Positions 1-9,116 of a DNA stretch of 45,805 nucleotides are shown here, in pieces. Every line of letters starts with the position of its first letter. Within the stretch, counting starts at the first letter, position 1. Below the pieces are notes generated by a model. That model was given only the letters and a program-made list of their open reading frames with translations. It was not told the DNA's origin and made no database searches. The position numbers and the translations under genes are program-made. The stretch is from an uncultured Bacteroidota bacterium (GTDB taxonomy: Bacteria > Bacteroidota > Bacteroidia > Flavobacteriales > Flavobacteriaceae), in the NCBI GenBank assembly GCA_902635895.1, contig CACPPV010000010.1, forward strand, positions 1-45,805, given 5' to 3'.

Positions 1-24
1 GAAGAAGCTTCAACTGAAGAGTAG
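1..24 (+). CDS. rpsP: 30S ribosomal protein S16, last codons (partial)
   Basis: The window opens inside a reading frame that ends in the acidic tail EEASTEE and a TAG stop at 22-24. rimM follows directly, and rpsP-rimM is a widely conserved gene pair; Bacteroidota S16 proteins usually carry a low-complexity, Glu/Ala-rich C-terminal extension like this one. Only seven codons are visible, so the identity rests on synteny and tail composition and not on any domain. Confidence 0.6.
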   Translation, partial: EEASTEE

Positions 25-50
25 TAATAATTTTCTCATATTTTTGTACG

Positions 51-566
51 ATGAATAAGCAAGATTTCTATTATCTTGGAAAGATCGTATCTAAGTATAG
101 TTTTAAAGGAGAACTTCTTTTAAAAATAGAATCTGACGAAATTAATTTTAAAGAATTAAAATCTATCTTTATTGAAATCGACGGTTCACTAGTTCCCTTT
201 GAGATTAATAAATTACAACTTCACAAATCCTCCCTTTTAAGGTTGTCCATTAAGGGAATTGATAATGAAACAAAAGCAAACAAAATTCTTAAAAGTGAAG
301 TTTTTCTTCCAATTAATGACCTACCACCTCTATCGGGAAATAAATTTTATTATCACGAAATAATAGGATTTAAAGTTATAGACAATAATTTGGGAAAAAT
401 TGGAAAAGCAATTAATGTTAACGATCAAACATCTCAACCGTTATTAATTGTTAAGAAAAATGACAAAGAGATTATGATTCCTTTAATTGATGAATTTTTG
501 GTTGAAGTTGACAGAAAAGAGAAAAAATTAATTTTCGAATTACCTGAAGGTATAACAAATTTGTAA
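51..566 (+). CDS. rimM: Ribosome maturation factor RimM
   Basis: Cytoplasmic assembly factor that binds the 30S subunit head through S19 and helps 16S rRNA processing. The 171-aa length is normal for the family. The N-terminal half (about residues 5-95) is the RimM barrel domain, opening YYLGKIVSKYSFKGELLLK, and the C-terminal half (about 100-170) is a PRC-barrel domain with the typical segment IPLIDEFLVEVD. It lies 26 nt after the probable rpsP stop and 6 nt before the pseudouridine synthase gene, so the three are probably one transcript. A TATTTTTG box at 39-46 resembles a Bacteroidota -7 element but has no matching -33 element. Confidence 0.95.
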   Translation: MNKQDFYYLGKIVSKYSFKGELLLKIESDEINFKELKSIFIEIDGSLVPFEINKLQLHKSSLLRLSIKGIDNETKANKILKSEVFLPINDLPPLSGNKFYYHEIIGFKVIDNNLGKIGKAINVNDQTSQPLLIVKKNDKEIMIPLIDEFLVEVDRKEKKLIFELPEGITNL

Positions 567-572
567 CAAGAA

Positions 573-1301
573 ATGGATAAAAAAATTAGGATCAATAAAT
601 TTTTAAGTCAAAAAGGATTTTGTTCAAGAAGAGAAGCTGATAAATTCATCTTAGATGAAAGAGTTACAATCAACGGAGTAATAGCTAAGATGGGAGAAAA
701 AATTGATCCTGAAGATGATGTTTCAGTAGACGGAGAAAGAATTTCAAAAAAAATCAATAAAAAAATCTACATTATTTTAAATAAACCTAAAGGAATTGTT
801 TGTACGACGGATTCTAGTGTTGAAAAAGACAATATTATTGATTACATAAATTACCCTAAACGAATTTTTCCAATTGGTAGACTTGATAAAACATCTGAAG
901 GTCTTATTTTTTTGACTAACGACGGAGATATTGTAAACAAAATTCTTAGAGCAAAAAATAAACATGAAAAAGAATATCATGTTACTGTTGACAAACCAAT
1001 AAATAACGATTTTGTCAAAAAAATGAGCAAAGGTGTACCTATTCTAAATAGAGTAACTAGACCTTGTGAAATTAAACGAATAAAAGAATATGAATTTAAA
1101 ATAATTTTAACACAAGGATTAAATAGACAGATTCGAAGAATGTGTGAACATTTTGGATACAGAGTAAAAAAATTGAAAAGAATTAGAATTATGAATATCA
1201 ATTTAGATATTCCTGTAGGTGAATGGAGATATTTCAAAGACAATGAAATTTCAGAACTAAGTAAAATATTGTCAAAATCAACAGGTGTTCATGGTAAATA
1301 A
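573..1301 (+). CDS. rluF: RluF/RluB-type 23S rRNA pseudouridine synthase
   Basis: Isomerises a uridine of 23S rRNA to pseudouridine. An S4 RNA-binding domain covers about residues 4-60 (INKFLSQKGFCSRREADKFI). The RsuA/RluB/E/F catalytic domain follows, with the family motif GRLDK and nucleophilic Asp at residue 105, and the segment GLNRQIRRMCEHFGY near residue 185. The short length (242 aa) and this last motif fit RluF (U2604 in E. coli numbering) better than RluB, but the target site cannot be read from sequence alone. It sits 6 nt after rimM, and its 3' end overlaps the start of the TonB-dependent receptor gene. Confidence 0.88.
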   Translation: MDKKIRINKFLSQKGFCSRREADKFILDERVTINGVIAKMGEKIDPEDDVSVDGERISKKINKKIYIILNKPKGIVCTTDSSVEKDNIIDYINYPKRIFPIGRLDKTSEGLIFLTNDGDIVNKILRAKNKHEKEYHVTVDKPINNDFVKKMSKGVPILNRVTRPCEIKRIKEYEFKIILTQGLNRQIRRMCEHFGYRVKKLKRIRIMNINLDIPVGEWRYFKDNEISELSKILSKSTGVHGK

Positions 1302-3315
1302 AAAACTTGTAATGTTTTTCATGATCCAAATTATGTATGGATATTCACAAAATTTCATAAATGATAGTATTAATCTTAATGAAGTAGTGGTTTCGATAAC
1401 CAAAATCAAAGATTCCTTAAATAGATCCCCTTTTTCTATTACTTCCACAGATTATCAGAATTTTCAGAAAAATGCTCAACAATTTTATTTAAGTGAATAC
1501 ATTGAAAGAATTCCTGGGGTTTTTATTTCTAATGACAATAATTTCGCACAAGATTCAAGAATTTCAATACGTGGGTTTGGTTCAAGAGCTAACTTTGGAA
1601 TCAGAGGAATAAAACTTATTGTAGACGGAGTTCCTGAAACTACACCTGATGGTCAAAGTCAAATTGATAATTTAAATCTTGAAATAATTCAAAATATTGA
1701 AATAATCAGGGGAACTAGTTCATCATTATATGGAAATTCTTCAGCTGGTGTAATTAAAATTAAATCTTTAACTGAATTTGATAAAAATTTTTCTAAGGTT
1801 AGTTTCTCTTATGGATCAAACAATCAAACTAAAAAACAAGCTTTTTTTGGATTAAGAAAAGCTAACTCATTTTACACAGTATTAGTGGGAGAAACAAAAG
1901 CAGATGGTTATAGGAATTTTGCTGATTTCAAAAACTCAAACCTTAATTTAAATTTTAAAAAAAATATCTCTAAAGATACCTGGCTAAATTTAAATTTTAA
2001 TATTGTTGATAGCCCATACGCCTACGATGCAGGAGGATTAAATATTGGTGAAGTTAAGACTGATAGAGAACAAGCAAGAGAAAGAAACTTACTTTATCAA
2101 ACAAAAGAAGATATTAATCATTACAAATTTAGCTCTAGTTTTGATAAAAAAATAAACGAAAAAATTTCATTTTCAACGTATGCTTTTATATCCAAAAGAA
2201 ATTTTAACGGAAAAATTCCTGTGAAAAATGGTGGAGCAATAAAATTAAATAGAGAATATTGGGGGGTTGGAGTCAATTATCAAATTGAATCCAAATTTAA
2301 AACTCAACTAGGCATTGATATTGGAAATCAAAATGACTCAAGAAAAAGATATATCAACAACCTTGGTGTTATCGAAAATTTAGTTTTAAATCAAAGGGAA
2401 AAGTTTATAAATACAGGGGTTTATTTAGTTAATAATTTTCAGTTGAATAGGTTTACTATAAGTTCAGGAATTAGATATGATATAAATAAAATTGAACTAA
2501 AGGACCAGTATTTAGACGATGGGAATTCTTCAGATATTATAAAACTAAACTCATTAAATCCCAGTCTTGGAATCAATTATCAATTAAATAAAAATAGCAG
2601 AATTTTTATTAATACAAGTAGCGGATTTGAAACTCCAACCTTAAATGAATATAGTTCTTCACCTATAGGAACTGGATTTAATAAAGAATTAAAATCTCAA
2701 AGAAATATGGGGTTTGAAATAGGAGTTTCACTTTTTAATAACAAAAGAAAGTCGAATATTGACTTCGTGTATTTTGAGACCGTTTCTAATGACGAAGTTT
2801 TATCATATGAAGATGAAAATTTTCCAAATCAAAAGTTTTACAACAATGCAGGTAAATCAAAAAGAGAGGGAATAGAAATATTAGGCTTCTATAAGATTAA
2901 TAAAACTACTATCAGTGCATCATATACTTCAGGAAAATATATCTTCAAAGAATTTACAGATAATGATAAAGATTATAAAGGAAACAAAATACCTGGAATC
3001 CCTAATAATACTTTAACTGTAAGTCTTGAACATAAAACTAAAAACAAATTGTTTTTTAATTTAAATTTTAAAAACATAGGCTCTATGTTTGCCGATAATT
3101 CGAACTTGGTTAATGTTAGTAAGTTTAATACATTAAATCTTAAAATAGGAAAAGAATTTAATTTGTTTAAATCAACAGTCTATCCATTTTTAATTTTAAA
3201 CAATATATTTGAGCAAGAATATTTTGACAACATCAGAATAAATGCCTTTGGAGGAAGATATTATGAACCTGCACCAAAAAGAACTATTTTTGGAGGAATA
3301 AGAGTCTCTCTATAA
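1291..3315 (+). CDS. TonB-dependent outer-membrane receptor
   Basis: Outer-membrane gated channel that takes up a bound ligand (a siderophore, metal complex or cofactor; not identifiable here) using TonB energy. A signal peptide ends around YGYSQ. The plug domain spans about residues 35-150, with the motifs RISIRGFGSRANFGIRGIK and IEIIRGTSSSLYGNSSAGVI. The remainder is a 22-strand-type beta barrel. It lacks the N-terminal CarboxypepD_reg and STN domains common in Bacteroidota SusC-like receptors, so at about 674 aa it is of the smaller metal/siderophore class. I chose ATG 1291; a GTG at 1285 is also in frame. Either way the start overlaps the rluF stop. The FAD oxidoreductase gene follows after 6 nt. 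Confidence 0.92.
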   Translation: MVNKKLVMFFMIQIMYGYSQNFINDSINLNEVVVSITKIKDSLNRSPFSITSTDYQNFQKNAQQFYLSEYIERIPGVFISNDNNFAQDSRISIRGFGSRANFGIRGIKLIVDGVPETTPDGQSQIDNLNLEIIQNIEIIRGTSSSLYGNSSAGVIKIKSLTEFDKNFSKVSFSYGSNNQTKKQAFFGLRKANSFYTVLVGETKADGYRNFADFKNSNLNLNFKKNISKDTWLNLNFNIVDSPYAYDAGGLNIGEVKTDREQARERNLLYQTKEDINHYKFSSSFDKKINEKISFSTYAFISKRNFNGKIPVKNGGAIKLNREYWGVGVNYQIESKFKTQLGIDIGNQNDSRKRYINNLGVIENLVLNQREKFINTGVYLVNNFQLNRFTISSGIRYDINKIELKDQYLDDGNSSDIIKLNSLNPSLGINYQLNKNSRIFINTSSGFETPTLNEYSSSPIGTGFNKELKSQRNMGFEIGVSLFNNKRKSNIDFVYFETVSNDEVLSYEDENFPNQKFYNNAGKSKREGIEILGFYKINKTTISASYTSGKYIFKEFTDNDKDYKGNKIPGIPNNTLTVSLEHKTKNKLFFNLNFKNIGSMFADNSNLVNVSKFNTLNLKIGKEFNLFKSTVYPFLILNNIFEQEYFDNIRINAFGGRYYEPAPKRTIFGGIRVSL

Positions 3316-3321
3316 TAAATT

Positions 3322-4434
3322 ATGAACCTATCTTATTGGGAAATAAAATCATGGTTAAGTAATATTGACTATACCATTATTGGAAGTGGTATCGTAGGGC
3401 TTAATTGTGCGCTAAGTCTCAGAGAAAAGTTTCCTAAATCAAAAATATTAATAATCGAAAAAGGGAGCCTGCCAAGTGGTGCTAGTACTAAAAATGCAGG
3501 ATTTGCATGTTTTGGCAGTGTAAGTGAAATTTTAGATGACTTAAAAAATCATAGCATAGACGAAGTAGTAACATTAATCAAAAAACGAACCGAGGGTTTA
3601 AGGTATTTGAGAAAGTTACTTGGAGATAATAATATTGATTATAAACAGCATGGAGGTTATGAAATTTTTCTAAAAAAAAATCATGATCTTTTTGAAAACT
3701 GCTTAAAAAAATTGAATGAAGTTAATGATTTATTAAAACCACTTTTTCCAGCTGATGTTTTTGAAATAAAAGACAATTTTTTTGGTTTTGATAATGTATT
3801 TAATAAGTTGATTTTTAATTCACACGAAGGTCAGATTGATACTGGAATGATGATGAAATCATTAATTGAAAAGGTTAGGAAAAAAAATATTACTATTATT
3901 AACAATATAAAAGTCAATTCATTTATTGAAAATAATAATTGTGTTGAATTAATTACAGATAATTTCAGTTTTAAGTCTTCAAAATTATTTATTGCAACGA
4001 ATGGATTTTCAAACAAAATTTTAAATGAAAATATTAATCCTGCAAGAGCACAAGTTTTAATTACTAAACCAATAAAAGACTTACCCATAAAAGGAACATT
4101 TCATTTTGATAAAGGGTACTACTACTTCAGAAACATACACAACAGAATATTAGTTGGCGGAGGAAGAAACTTAGATTTTAAAAAAGAGGAAACTGATGAA
4201 TTTGAACTTAATGAAAATATTCAAACTGAACTTGAAATAACTTTAAAGAAAATAATTCTCCCCAAAAGTAAAATCGAAATTGACTATAGATGGAGTGGTA
4301 TAATGGGTGTTGGGAATAAAAAAACTGCAATAGTTAAAGCTGTCAGTAATAATGTGTTTTGCGGAATAAGACTAGGAGGAATGGGAGTTGCTATTGGTTC
4401 GACTGTTGGAAATGAATTAGCAAACAAAGTTTAA
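3322..4434 (+). CDS. FAD-dependent oxidoreductase, DAO (D-amino-acid oxidase-like) family
   Basis: Flavoprotein of 370 aa. The N-terminal dinucleotide-binding motif GSGIVG is at residues 21-26, followed by a Glu (IIEKG) that would bind the FAD ribose, then the ASTKNAGFACFG segment typical of DAO-family enzymes such as glycine/sarcosine oxidases. The C-terminal part (YRWSGIMGVGNKKTAIV, then GIRLGGMGVAIGSTVG) is the conserved FAD-contacting end. The substrate cannot be told from sequence. It is 6 nt after the TonB-dependent receptor gene and probably cotranscribed; a link between imported ligand and oxidase is possible but unproven. The gene ends 19 nt before a strong hairpin terminator. Confidence 0.9.
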   Translation: MNLSYWEIKSWLSNIDYTIIGSGIVGLNCALSLREKFPKSKILIIEKGSLPSGASTKNAGFACFGSVSEILDDLKNHSIDEVVTLIKKRTEGLRYLRKLLGDNNIDYKQHGGYEIFLKKNHDLFENCLKKLNEVNDLLKPLFPADVFEIKDNFFGFDNVFNKLIFNSHEGQIDTGMMMKSLIEKVRKKNITIINNIKVNSFIENNNCVELITDNFSFKSSKLFIATNGFSNKILNENINPARAQVLITKPIKDLPIKGTFHFDKGYYYFRNIHNRILVGGGRNLDFKKEETDEFELNENIQTELEITLKKIILPKSKIEIDYRWSGIMGVGNKKTAIVKAVSNNVFCGIRLGGMGVAIGSTVGNELANKV

Positions 4435-4453
4435 CTAGTAAACTAAAAAACAA

Positions 4454-4487
4454 AAAAGGGAAACTATTAAATAATAGTTTCCCTTTT
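4454..4487. terminator. Bidirectional intrinsic terminator
   Basis: A perfect 15-bp inverted repeat: AAAAGGGAAACTATT at 4454-4468, loop AAAT, and its complement at 4473-4487. The outer A/T runs give a U-tract in either direction. It serves the rightward FAD oxidoreductase transcript and the leftward tRNA transcript, whose last tRNA ends 2 nt away. Confidence 0.9.
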
Positions 4488-4488
4488 G

Positions 4489-4574
4489 TACTCGAGGCGG
4501 GACTTGAACCCGCACGAACATTACTGTTCATTGGATTTTAAGTCCAACGTGTCTACCAATTCCACCACTCGAGC
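4489..4574 (-). tRNA. tRNA-Leu (anticodon TAA)
   Basis: Read on the minus strand, the sequence begins GCTCGAGTGGTGGAATTGG and ends with CTCGAGT plus discriminator A; the acceptor arms pair fully, with a terminal G-U. The anticodon loop CTTAAAA gives TAA. A variable arm with stem TGAACAGTAATGTTCG and the T-arm GCGGGTTCAAGTCCCGC are present. At 86 nt it is the normal class II tRNA-Leu length. CCA is not encoded. It lies 13 nt downstream of tRNA-Gly. Confidence 0.95.
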
Positions 4575-4587
4575 AGTATCTTTTCAG

Positions 4588-4659
4588 AGCGAAAGACGGG
4601 ATTTGAACCCGCGACCCTCACCTTGGCAAGGTGATGCTCTACCCCTGAGCTACTTTCGC
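4588..4659 (-). tRNA. tRNA-Gly (anticodon GCC)
   Basis: Minus-strand sequence GCGAAAGTAGCTCAGGGGTA to CTTTCGC plus discriminator T; 72 nt with all four arms. Anticodon stem-loop CACCTTGCCAAGGTG gives GCC. The T-arm is GCGGGTTCAAATCCCGT. CCA is not encoded. It is the first tRNA of the pair, about a dozen nt downstream of a TACATTTG promoter element. Confidence 0.96.
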
Positions 4660-4670
4660 AAATTGGATTG

Positions 4671-4702
4671 CAAATGTAAAATAAAAATTGAAAATAAATA
4701 AA
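4671..4702 (-). promoter_or_regulatory. Bacteroidota-type promoter for the tRNA pair
   Basis: On the minus strand, TACATTTG at 4678-4671 matches the Bacteroidota -7 consensus TAnnTTTG exactly. A TTTA stands 20 nt upstream where TTTG is expected. The mature 5' end of tRNA-Gly follows 11 nt after the -7 box, a plausible leader for a tRNA precursor. The match is by eye only. Confidence 0.55.
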
Positions 4703-4727
4703 TAATATAGGCTAATAATAGTATTAG

Positions 4728-7313
4728 TTATGATTTCAAAATTCTTTTTATTTCATTTAATTTAATGAGAGCCTCAATTGGAGTCAATTCATCAGTATTT
4801 AATGACAATAAATCTTCCTTTAATTCTTCTAATTTTGGGTCATCTAAATTGAAGAAACTTAACTGCATTTTTGAATCATTTTTGTTTAAATTGATTTTTT
4901 TATCTCCATGAGAATTTTCTAATTTTTTTAATATTTTTTGAGCAGATCTAATAATTCCAATAGGCATTCCAGCCATTTTAGCAACATGTATTCCAAAACT
5001 ATGATCGCTTCCACCAGGCTCTAATTTTCTTAAAAAAATTACACCATCTTTAGTTTCTTTAACAGAAACATTTACATTATTAATTCTTTCAAATGAATCA
5101 GCCATCATATTTAATTCATGATAATGAGTAGCAAATAATGTTTTGGGCTTATTGGGATGGTCGTGTAAAAACTCCGCTATAGCCCAAGCTATAGAAATAC
5201 CATCATATGTACTTGTACCTCTACCAATTTCATCTAATAATATCAAACTGTTTTTTGAAATATTATTAATGATAGAAGCAGATTCGTTCATTTCTACCAT
5301 AAAAGTTGATTCGCCAGCTGAAATATTATCACTTGCTCCAACTCTAGTAAATATTTTATCAACTACACCAATTTTCGCAGATTTTGCTGGAACATAACTT
5401 CCAATTTGTGCTAACAAAACAATCAAAGCCGTTTGTCTTAATATTGCTGACTTACCAGACATATTTGGTCCAGTAATCATCATTATTTGATTTTTTTTAT
5501 CACATAATTTTATATCATTTGGTATGTACGGATTCTCATAATCAAGTTGATATTCTATGACGGGATGTCTTCCCATTTTAATATCTAAAATCTTAGAATT
5601 TTCTAAAATTGGCTTAGAGTAATTGGCTTTTAAAGCTAGTTTGGCAAATCCAGTTAAACAATCCAGAGTCGCAATCCAAAATGAATTTTCTTGAACGATT
5701 TTAACTTCATTTATTAGTTTTGAAATAAGTTCATTGAAAAGTTGAGATTCTAACAAACCTATTTTTTCTTCAGCTCCTAAAATCTTTGATTCATACTCCT
5801 TTAGTTCCGAAGTTATGTATCTTTCTGCATTTACTAGTGTTTGTTTTCGTATCCAATCTTCAGGCACTTTATCCTTGTGGATATTTCTAACCTCAATATA
5901 ATACCCAAAAACATTATTAAAACTGATTTTAAGAGAACTTATTCCTGTTTCCTTTTTTTCTCTTTCTAAAATTTCATCTAGGTAGTTTTTCCCAGAAATT
6001 GATAAATCTCTAAGTTGATCTAACTCTGAATTAAAGTTTGATTTTATTACATTTCCTTTACTTAAATTAACTGGAGCCTCTTCATTTAAAGTTTTATCAA
6101 TAAGATCAACAATAGACTTGCAGTCTAATAATGATGAATTTATTTTTTTTAAATTTTTAGATGACTTTAAGTCAATTAACTGCTTTATTTCTTTTATTTT
6201 TTTTAAAGAACATTTAAGTTGAACCAATTCTCTTGGACTAATTTTGTAATTGACAATTTTGCCCATAATTCTTTCTAAATCTGCGAAAGAATTAAGTTGG
6301 TTTTCTAAGCTAATTAGCAAATTATTAATTTTTAAAATATCCTCAATTGTATCATGTCTAAAATTTAACTCATCAATATCAATCTGTGGGTGTATTAACC
6401 ATCTTTTTAATTTTCTTGATCCCATAGGGGTTAAAGTGTGATCAATAATTTCAATTAAAGATTTTCCTTCTTTTGAGTTGCTGTTAATCAATTCTAGGTT
6501 TGAAATTGTAAATTGATCCATCCATACATAATTACTATTAATGATTTGATTAATTTTAGTAATATGAGACAGTTTATTGTGTTGAGTTTCTTCTAGATAG
6601 TGTAAAATAGAACCACATGCTAATATTCCAATATTGTTCTCATTAACACCAAATCCTTTTAAAGTATTAACTCCAAAATGTTTTTTAATTTTTTCAATAG
6701 AAAAATCTTTTCCATACGCCCAATCTTCTAAATAAAAAACCGAACTAAATTCTCCAAAATTGGATTTAAAATTTGATTTTTTAGTTTTACAGACTAAGAC
6801 TTCTTTAGCATCATAATTTAAAAGTAAGTTTTTAACATAGTCAAGATTTCCCTCAGAAATTAGTAGTTCTCCAGTTGATATATCGAAAAAAGAAATACCA
6901 TATCTACCCTTGATATCATATACAGAAGCTAAAAAATTATTTGAACTTTTATCTAAAATTCCATCATTCAAAGCAACTCCTGGTGTTATAAGTTCAGTTA
7001 CACCTCTTTTTACAATTTTTTTAGTTTTTTTTGGATCTTCCAATTGTTCACATATCGCTACTCTTTCCCCTGCTTTTACTAGCTTGTGTAAATATGTATT
7101 TAACGAATGATGTGGAAAACCTGCAAGTTTTGTTTCGCTATTACTCCCTGCTCCTCTTTTAGTTAAAATAATACCTAATATTTTGGATGTTTTAACAGCA
7201 TCTTCATGAAATGTTTCATAAAAATCTCCAACTCTGAACAATAACAATGCATCAGGATGTTTATCCTTAATTTTATAATATTGACGCATTAAAGGAGTTA
7301 TTTTCTTTTCCAA
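4728..7313 (-). CDS. mutS: DNA mismatch repair protein MutS
   Basis: Recognises mismatches and small loops as a clamp-forming ATPase dimer. At 861 aa it is a full-length MutS1. The mismatch-wedge motif F-Y-E is at residues 31-33 (GDFYETF). The connector, lever and clamp domains follow, then the ATPase with Walker A GPNMSGKS at 615-622, Walker B DEIGRGTST from 694, and the FATHYHEL motif near 727. The C-terminus keeps the short dimerisation tail ending in LNEIKRILKS. The start is a TTG: no in-frame ATG lies upstream, while the first internal ATG would remove the conserved TPLMRQYY segment. No mutL is nearby. It faces the tRNA pair's promoter region. Confidence 0.97.
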   Translation of the reverse strand: MEKKITPLMRQYYKIKDKHPDALLLFRVGDFYETFHEDAVKTSKILGIILTKRGAGSNSETKLAGFPHHSLNTYLHKLVKAGERVAICEQLEDPKKTKKIVKRGVTELITPGVALNDGILDKSSNNFLASVYDIKGRYGISFFDISTGELLISEGNLDYVKNLLLNYDAKEVLVCKTKKSNFKSNFGEFSSVFYLEDWAYGKDFSIEKIKKHFGVNTLKGFGVNENNIGILACGSILHYLEETQHNKLSHITKINQIINSNYVWMDQFTISNLELINSNSKEGKSLIEIIDHTLTPMGSRKLKRWLIHPQIDIDELNFRHDTIEDILKINNLLISLENQLNSFADLERIMGKIVNYKISPRELVQLKCSLKKIKEIKQLIDLKSSKNLKKINSSLLDCKSIVDLIDKTLNEEAPVNLSKGNVIKSNFNSELDQLRDLSISGKNYLDEILEREKKETGISSLKISFNNVFGYYIEVRNIHKDKVPEDWIRKQTLVNAERYITSELKEYESKILGAEEKIGLLESQLFNELISKLINEVKIVQENSFWIATLDCLTGFAKLALKANYSKPILENSKILDIKMGRHPVIEYQLDYENPYIPNDIKLCDKKNQIMMITGPNMSGKSAILRQTALIVLLAQIGSYVPAKSAKIGVVDKIFTRVGASDNISAGESTFMVEMNESASIINNISKNSLILLDEIGRGTSTYDGISIAWAIAEFLHDHPNKPKTLFATHYHELNMMADSFERINNVNVSVKETKDGVIFLRKLEPGGSDHSFGIHVAKMAGMPIGIIRSAQKILKKLENSHGDKKINLNKNDSKMQLSFFNLDDPKLEELKEDLLSLNTDELTPIEALIKLNEIKRILKS

Positions 7314-7398
7314 AACAATGTGAATTAAAGCTAAAATACCATTAATTAATATTTTAATCTATTACTTTGTATAACTTATTGATTGTGAGTTTAAAATT

Positions 7399-7926
7399 AT
7401 GAGAAAATTAAAAAATATTGAACTTAACAGGAAGACTGTAAACGAATATAAAAATTCAAAAAAAACCAATCTTATTATAATTCTTGATGATATTAGAAGT
7501 CTAAACAATATAGGATCAGTTTTTAGAACATGTGATGCATTTTTGATTGAAAAAATTTATTTATGTGGAATAACTGCATGCCCTCCTCACAAAGACATTC
7601 AAAAAACAGCACTTGGATCAACAGAAAGTGTTGATTGGGAATATGTTAAAAATATTTCAGAACTATTAATAAAACTGAAAAAAAATAAAACTAAAATTTG
7701 GAGCATTGAACAAACCAACAATTCAAAAAAACTTACGGACTTCTCTATTGAAAAAGATGAAAAACATGCCTTAATTTTTGGTAATGAAGTTAAAGGTGTT
7801 TCAGATATTGCCATTGAATTATCTGATGATGTTTTAGAAATTGAACAATATGGCACAAAACATTCCCTAAATATTTCAGTATGTTCAGGGATAATTATCT
7901 GGGAATTTTTTAGAAGACTATCTTAA
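7399..7926 (+). CDS. SpoU/TrmH-family RNA 2'-O-methyltransferase
   Basis: AdoMet-dependent ribose methyltransferase of the knotted SPOUT fold. The three SpoU motifs are visible: N-I-G-S-V-F-R-T at about residues 38-45, LIFGNEVKGVSD at about 126-137, and HSLNISVCSGIIIWE at the C-terminal knot. At 175 aa it has only the catalytic domain, with no N-terminal substrate-binding domain, so the RNA target (tRNA or rRNA) cannot be assigned. It diverges from mutS across 85 bp and overlaps the 3' end of the convergent folK fusion gene by 9 nt. Confidence 0.9.
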   Translation: MRKLKNIELNRKTVNEYKNSKKTNLIIILDDIRSLNNIGSVFRTCDAFLIEKIYLCGITACPPHKDIQKTALGSTESVDWEYVKNISELLIKLKKNKTKIWSIEQTNNSKKLTDFSIEKDEKHALIFGNEVKGVSDIAIELSDDVLEIEQYGTKHSLNISVCSGIIIWEFFRRLS

Positions 7927-9045
7927 TTTTTTTTTGACCCTGTAAAGAAGTTCAAAGTAATCTGTTTTTGATTCAACAAAATCTAAATCTGAGACGTCAA
8001 CATAAATAATATTTAAATCAGAATTATTTTTTAAATAATTTAAGTAACCTTGATTTATTTTATCTAAATATTTTTTGTCAATTTTTTTTTCAAAACCCCT
8101 TCCTCTCTTTTTTATGTTTTCAAGTAATTGTTCTGTGGACTGTAATAAATAAATAATTAGATTAGACTTAAATAAATCTTTGGTCATATAAGTAAAAATA
8201 TTTCTAAAAAGATTATACTCAATTTCCTTTAATGAAATTCCTGCAAAAACCAATGATTTAAATATATCATAATCTGAAACTAATCCAGAACTAAATAAAC
8301 TAATCTGATTGTTAAAATCGCTTAACTGTCGACACCTATCTGTTAAAAATGTAAGTTCAACGTTCAACGCATACCTATCAGGATTTTCATAATATTTTTC
8401 CAAAAAAGGATTATCCATATATCCTTCAAGTATAAGTTCTTTATTTAAATCTTTTGATAATTTCTTAGATAAGCATGTTTTACCAACTCCAATATTTCCT
8501 TCAATTACAATATTTTTAATCGATTTTAGTTTTTCAATAACAGGAAGCACTAGATCATCATTTATTTTGATTATTTCAGTATCACCAAGATCCAAGTCAA
8601 TTTCGGATATTGTTCGATTTAAAACAGGGTGAATTTTACTTTTAGCAATATCCAAAAGTGGTTTAATAACAAAATTTCTCTCGTTCATACGAGGATGTGG
8701 AATTGTTAAATTATGTTGATTAATTATTTTATCCTCATAAAATAAAATATCTATGTCAATGGATCTGGATTCATAAATATTTCTGTTTGATCTTAATCTG
8801 CCATTTTGAGATTCAATATTAATTAACTCTTTTATCAATATTTTTGGCTCCATTGATGTGCGAAGAGATACACAACAATTTAAAAAATCTTCTCCAACAA
8901 ATCCTTCAGCTTTAGTTTGATATACACTTGAGATTAGAAGAACATCACCAACTTTCGAATCAATTAAATTTAAAGTAGTTTGAAGATTATTTATTTTATC
9001 TCCTAAATTACTCCCCAATGATAGGTAAACAATATTTAATTTCAC
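7918..9045 (-). CDS. folK: FolK (HPPK) fused to a deoxynucleoside kinase
   Basis: A two-domain enzyme of 375 aa. Residues 1 to about 160 are HPPK, which pyrophosphorylates 6-hydroxymethyl-dihydropterin in folate synthesis; it opens LSLGSNLGDK and carries the HPPK signature S-R-S-I-D-I-D-I-L near residue 95 and IPHPRMNERNFV near 115-126. Residues from about 175 to the end form a deoxynucleoside kinase: P-loop GNIGVGKT at 183-190, then LEGYMDNPFLEKYY and the helix LTFLTDRCRQL, which hold family substrate-binding positions. This fusion is known from flavobacteria. It links folate synthesis, needed for dTMP, to nucleoside salvage in one polypeptide; which nucleoside the kinase prefers is not visible. 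Confidence 0.92.
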   Translation of the reverse strand: MKLNIVYLSLGSNLGDKINNLQTTLNLIDSKVGDVLLISSVYQTKAEGFVGEDFLNCCVSLRTSMEPKILIKELINIESQNGRLRSNRNIYESRSIDIDILFYEDKIINQHNLTIPHPRMNERNFVIKPLLDIAKSKIHPVLNRTISEIDLDLGDTEIIKINDDLVLPVIEKLKSIKNIVIEGNIGVGKTCLSKKLSKDLNKELILEGYMDNPFLEKYYENPDRYALNVELTFLTDRCRQLSDFNNQISLFSSGLVSDYDIFKSLVFAGISLKEIEYNLFRNIFTYMTKDLFKSNLIIYLLQSTEQLLENIKKRGRGFEKKIDKKYLDKINQGYLNYLKNNSDLNIIYVDVSDLDFVESKTDYFELLYRVKKKLR

Positions 9046-9116
9046 ATAAGCAAAATAAATAAAAAGTATCTTTATTATGGTATATTTATTTAACTTAAAG
9101 TTGAAAAATTAACTAT

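Noticed and set aside
777-1243. Two leftward ORFs inside the rluF-type gene
   Set aside because: Hydrophobic, Phe/Ile-rich translations of the complement of a well-defined gene; no start context or family similarity.
4486-4701. A 71-codon rightward ORF across the tRNA pair
   Set aside because: It is the antisense translation of tRNA-Leu and tRNA-Gly and shows the well-known spurious pattern (RRDLNPRPSPWQGDALPLSY) that arises from tRNA complements.
4712-4727. Small hairpin CTAATA/TATTAG directly after the mutS stop
   Set aside because: Six mostly A-T pairs and no T run; too weak to call a terminator.
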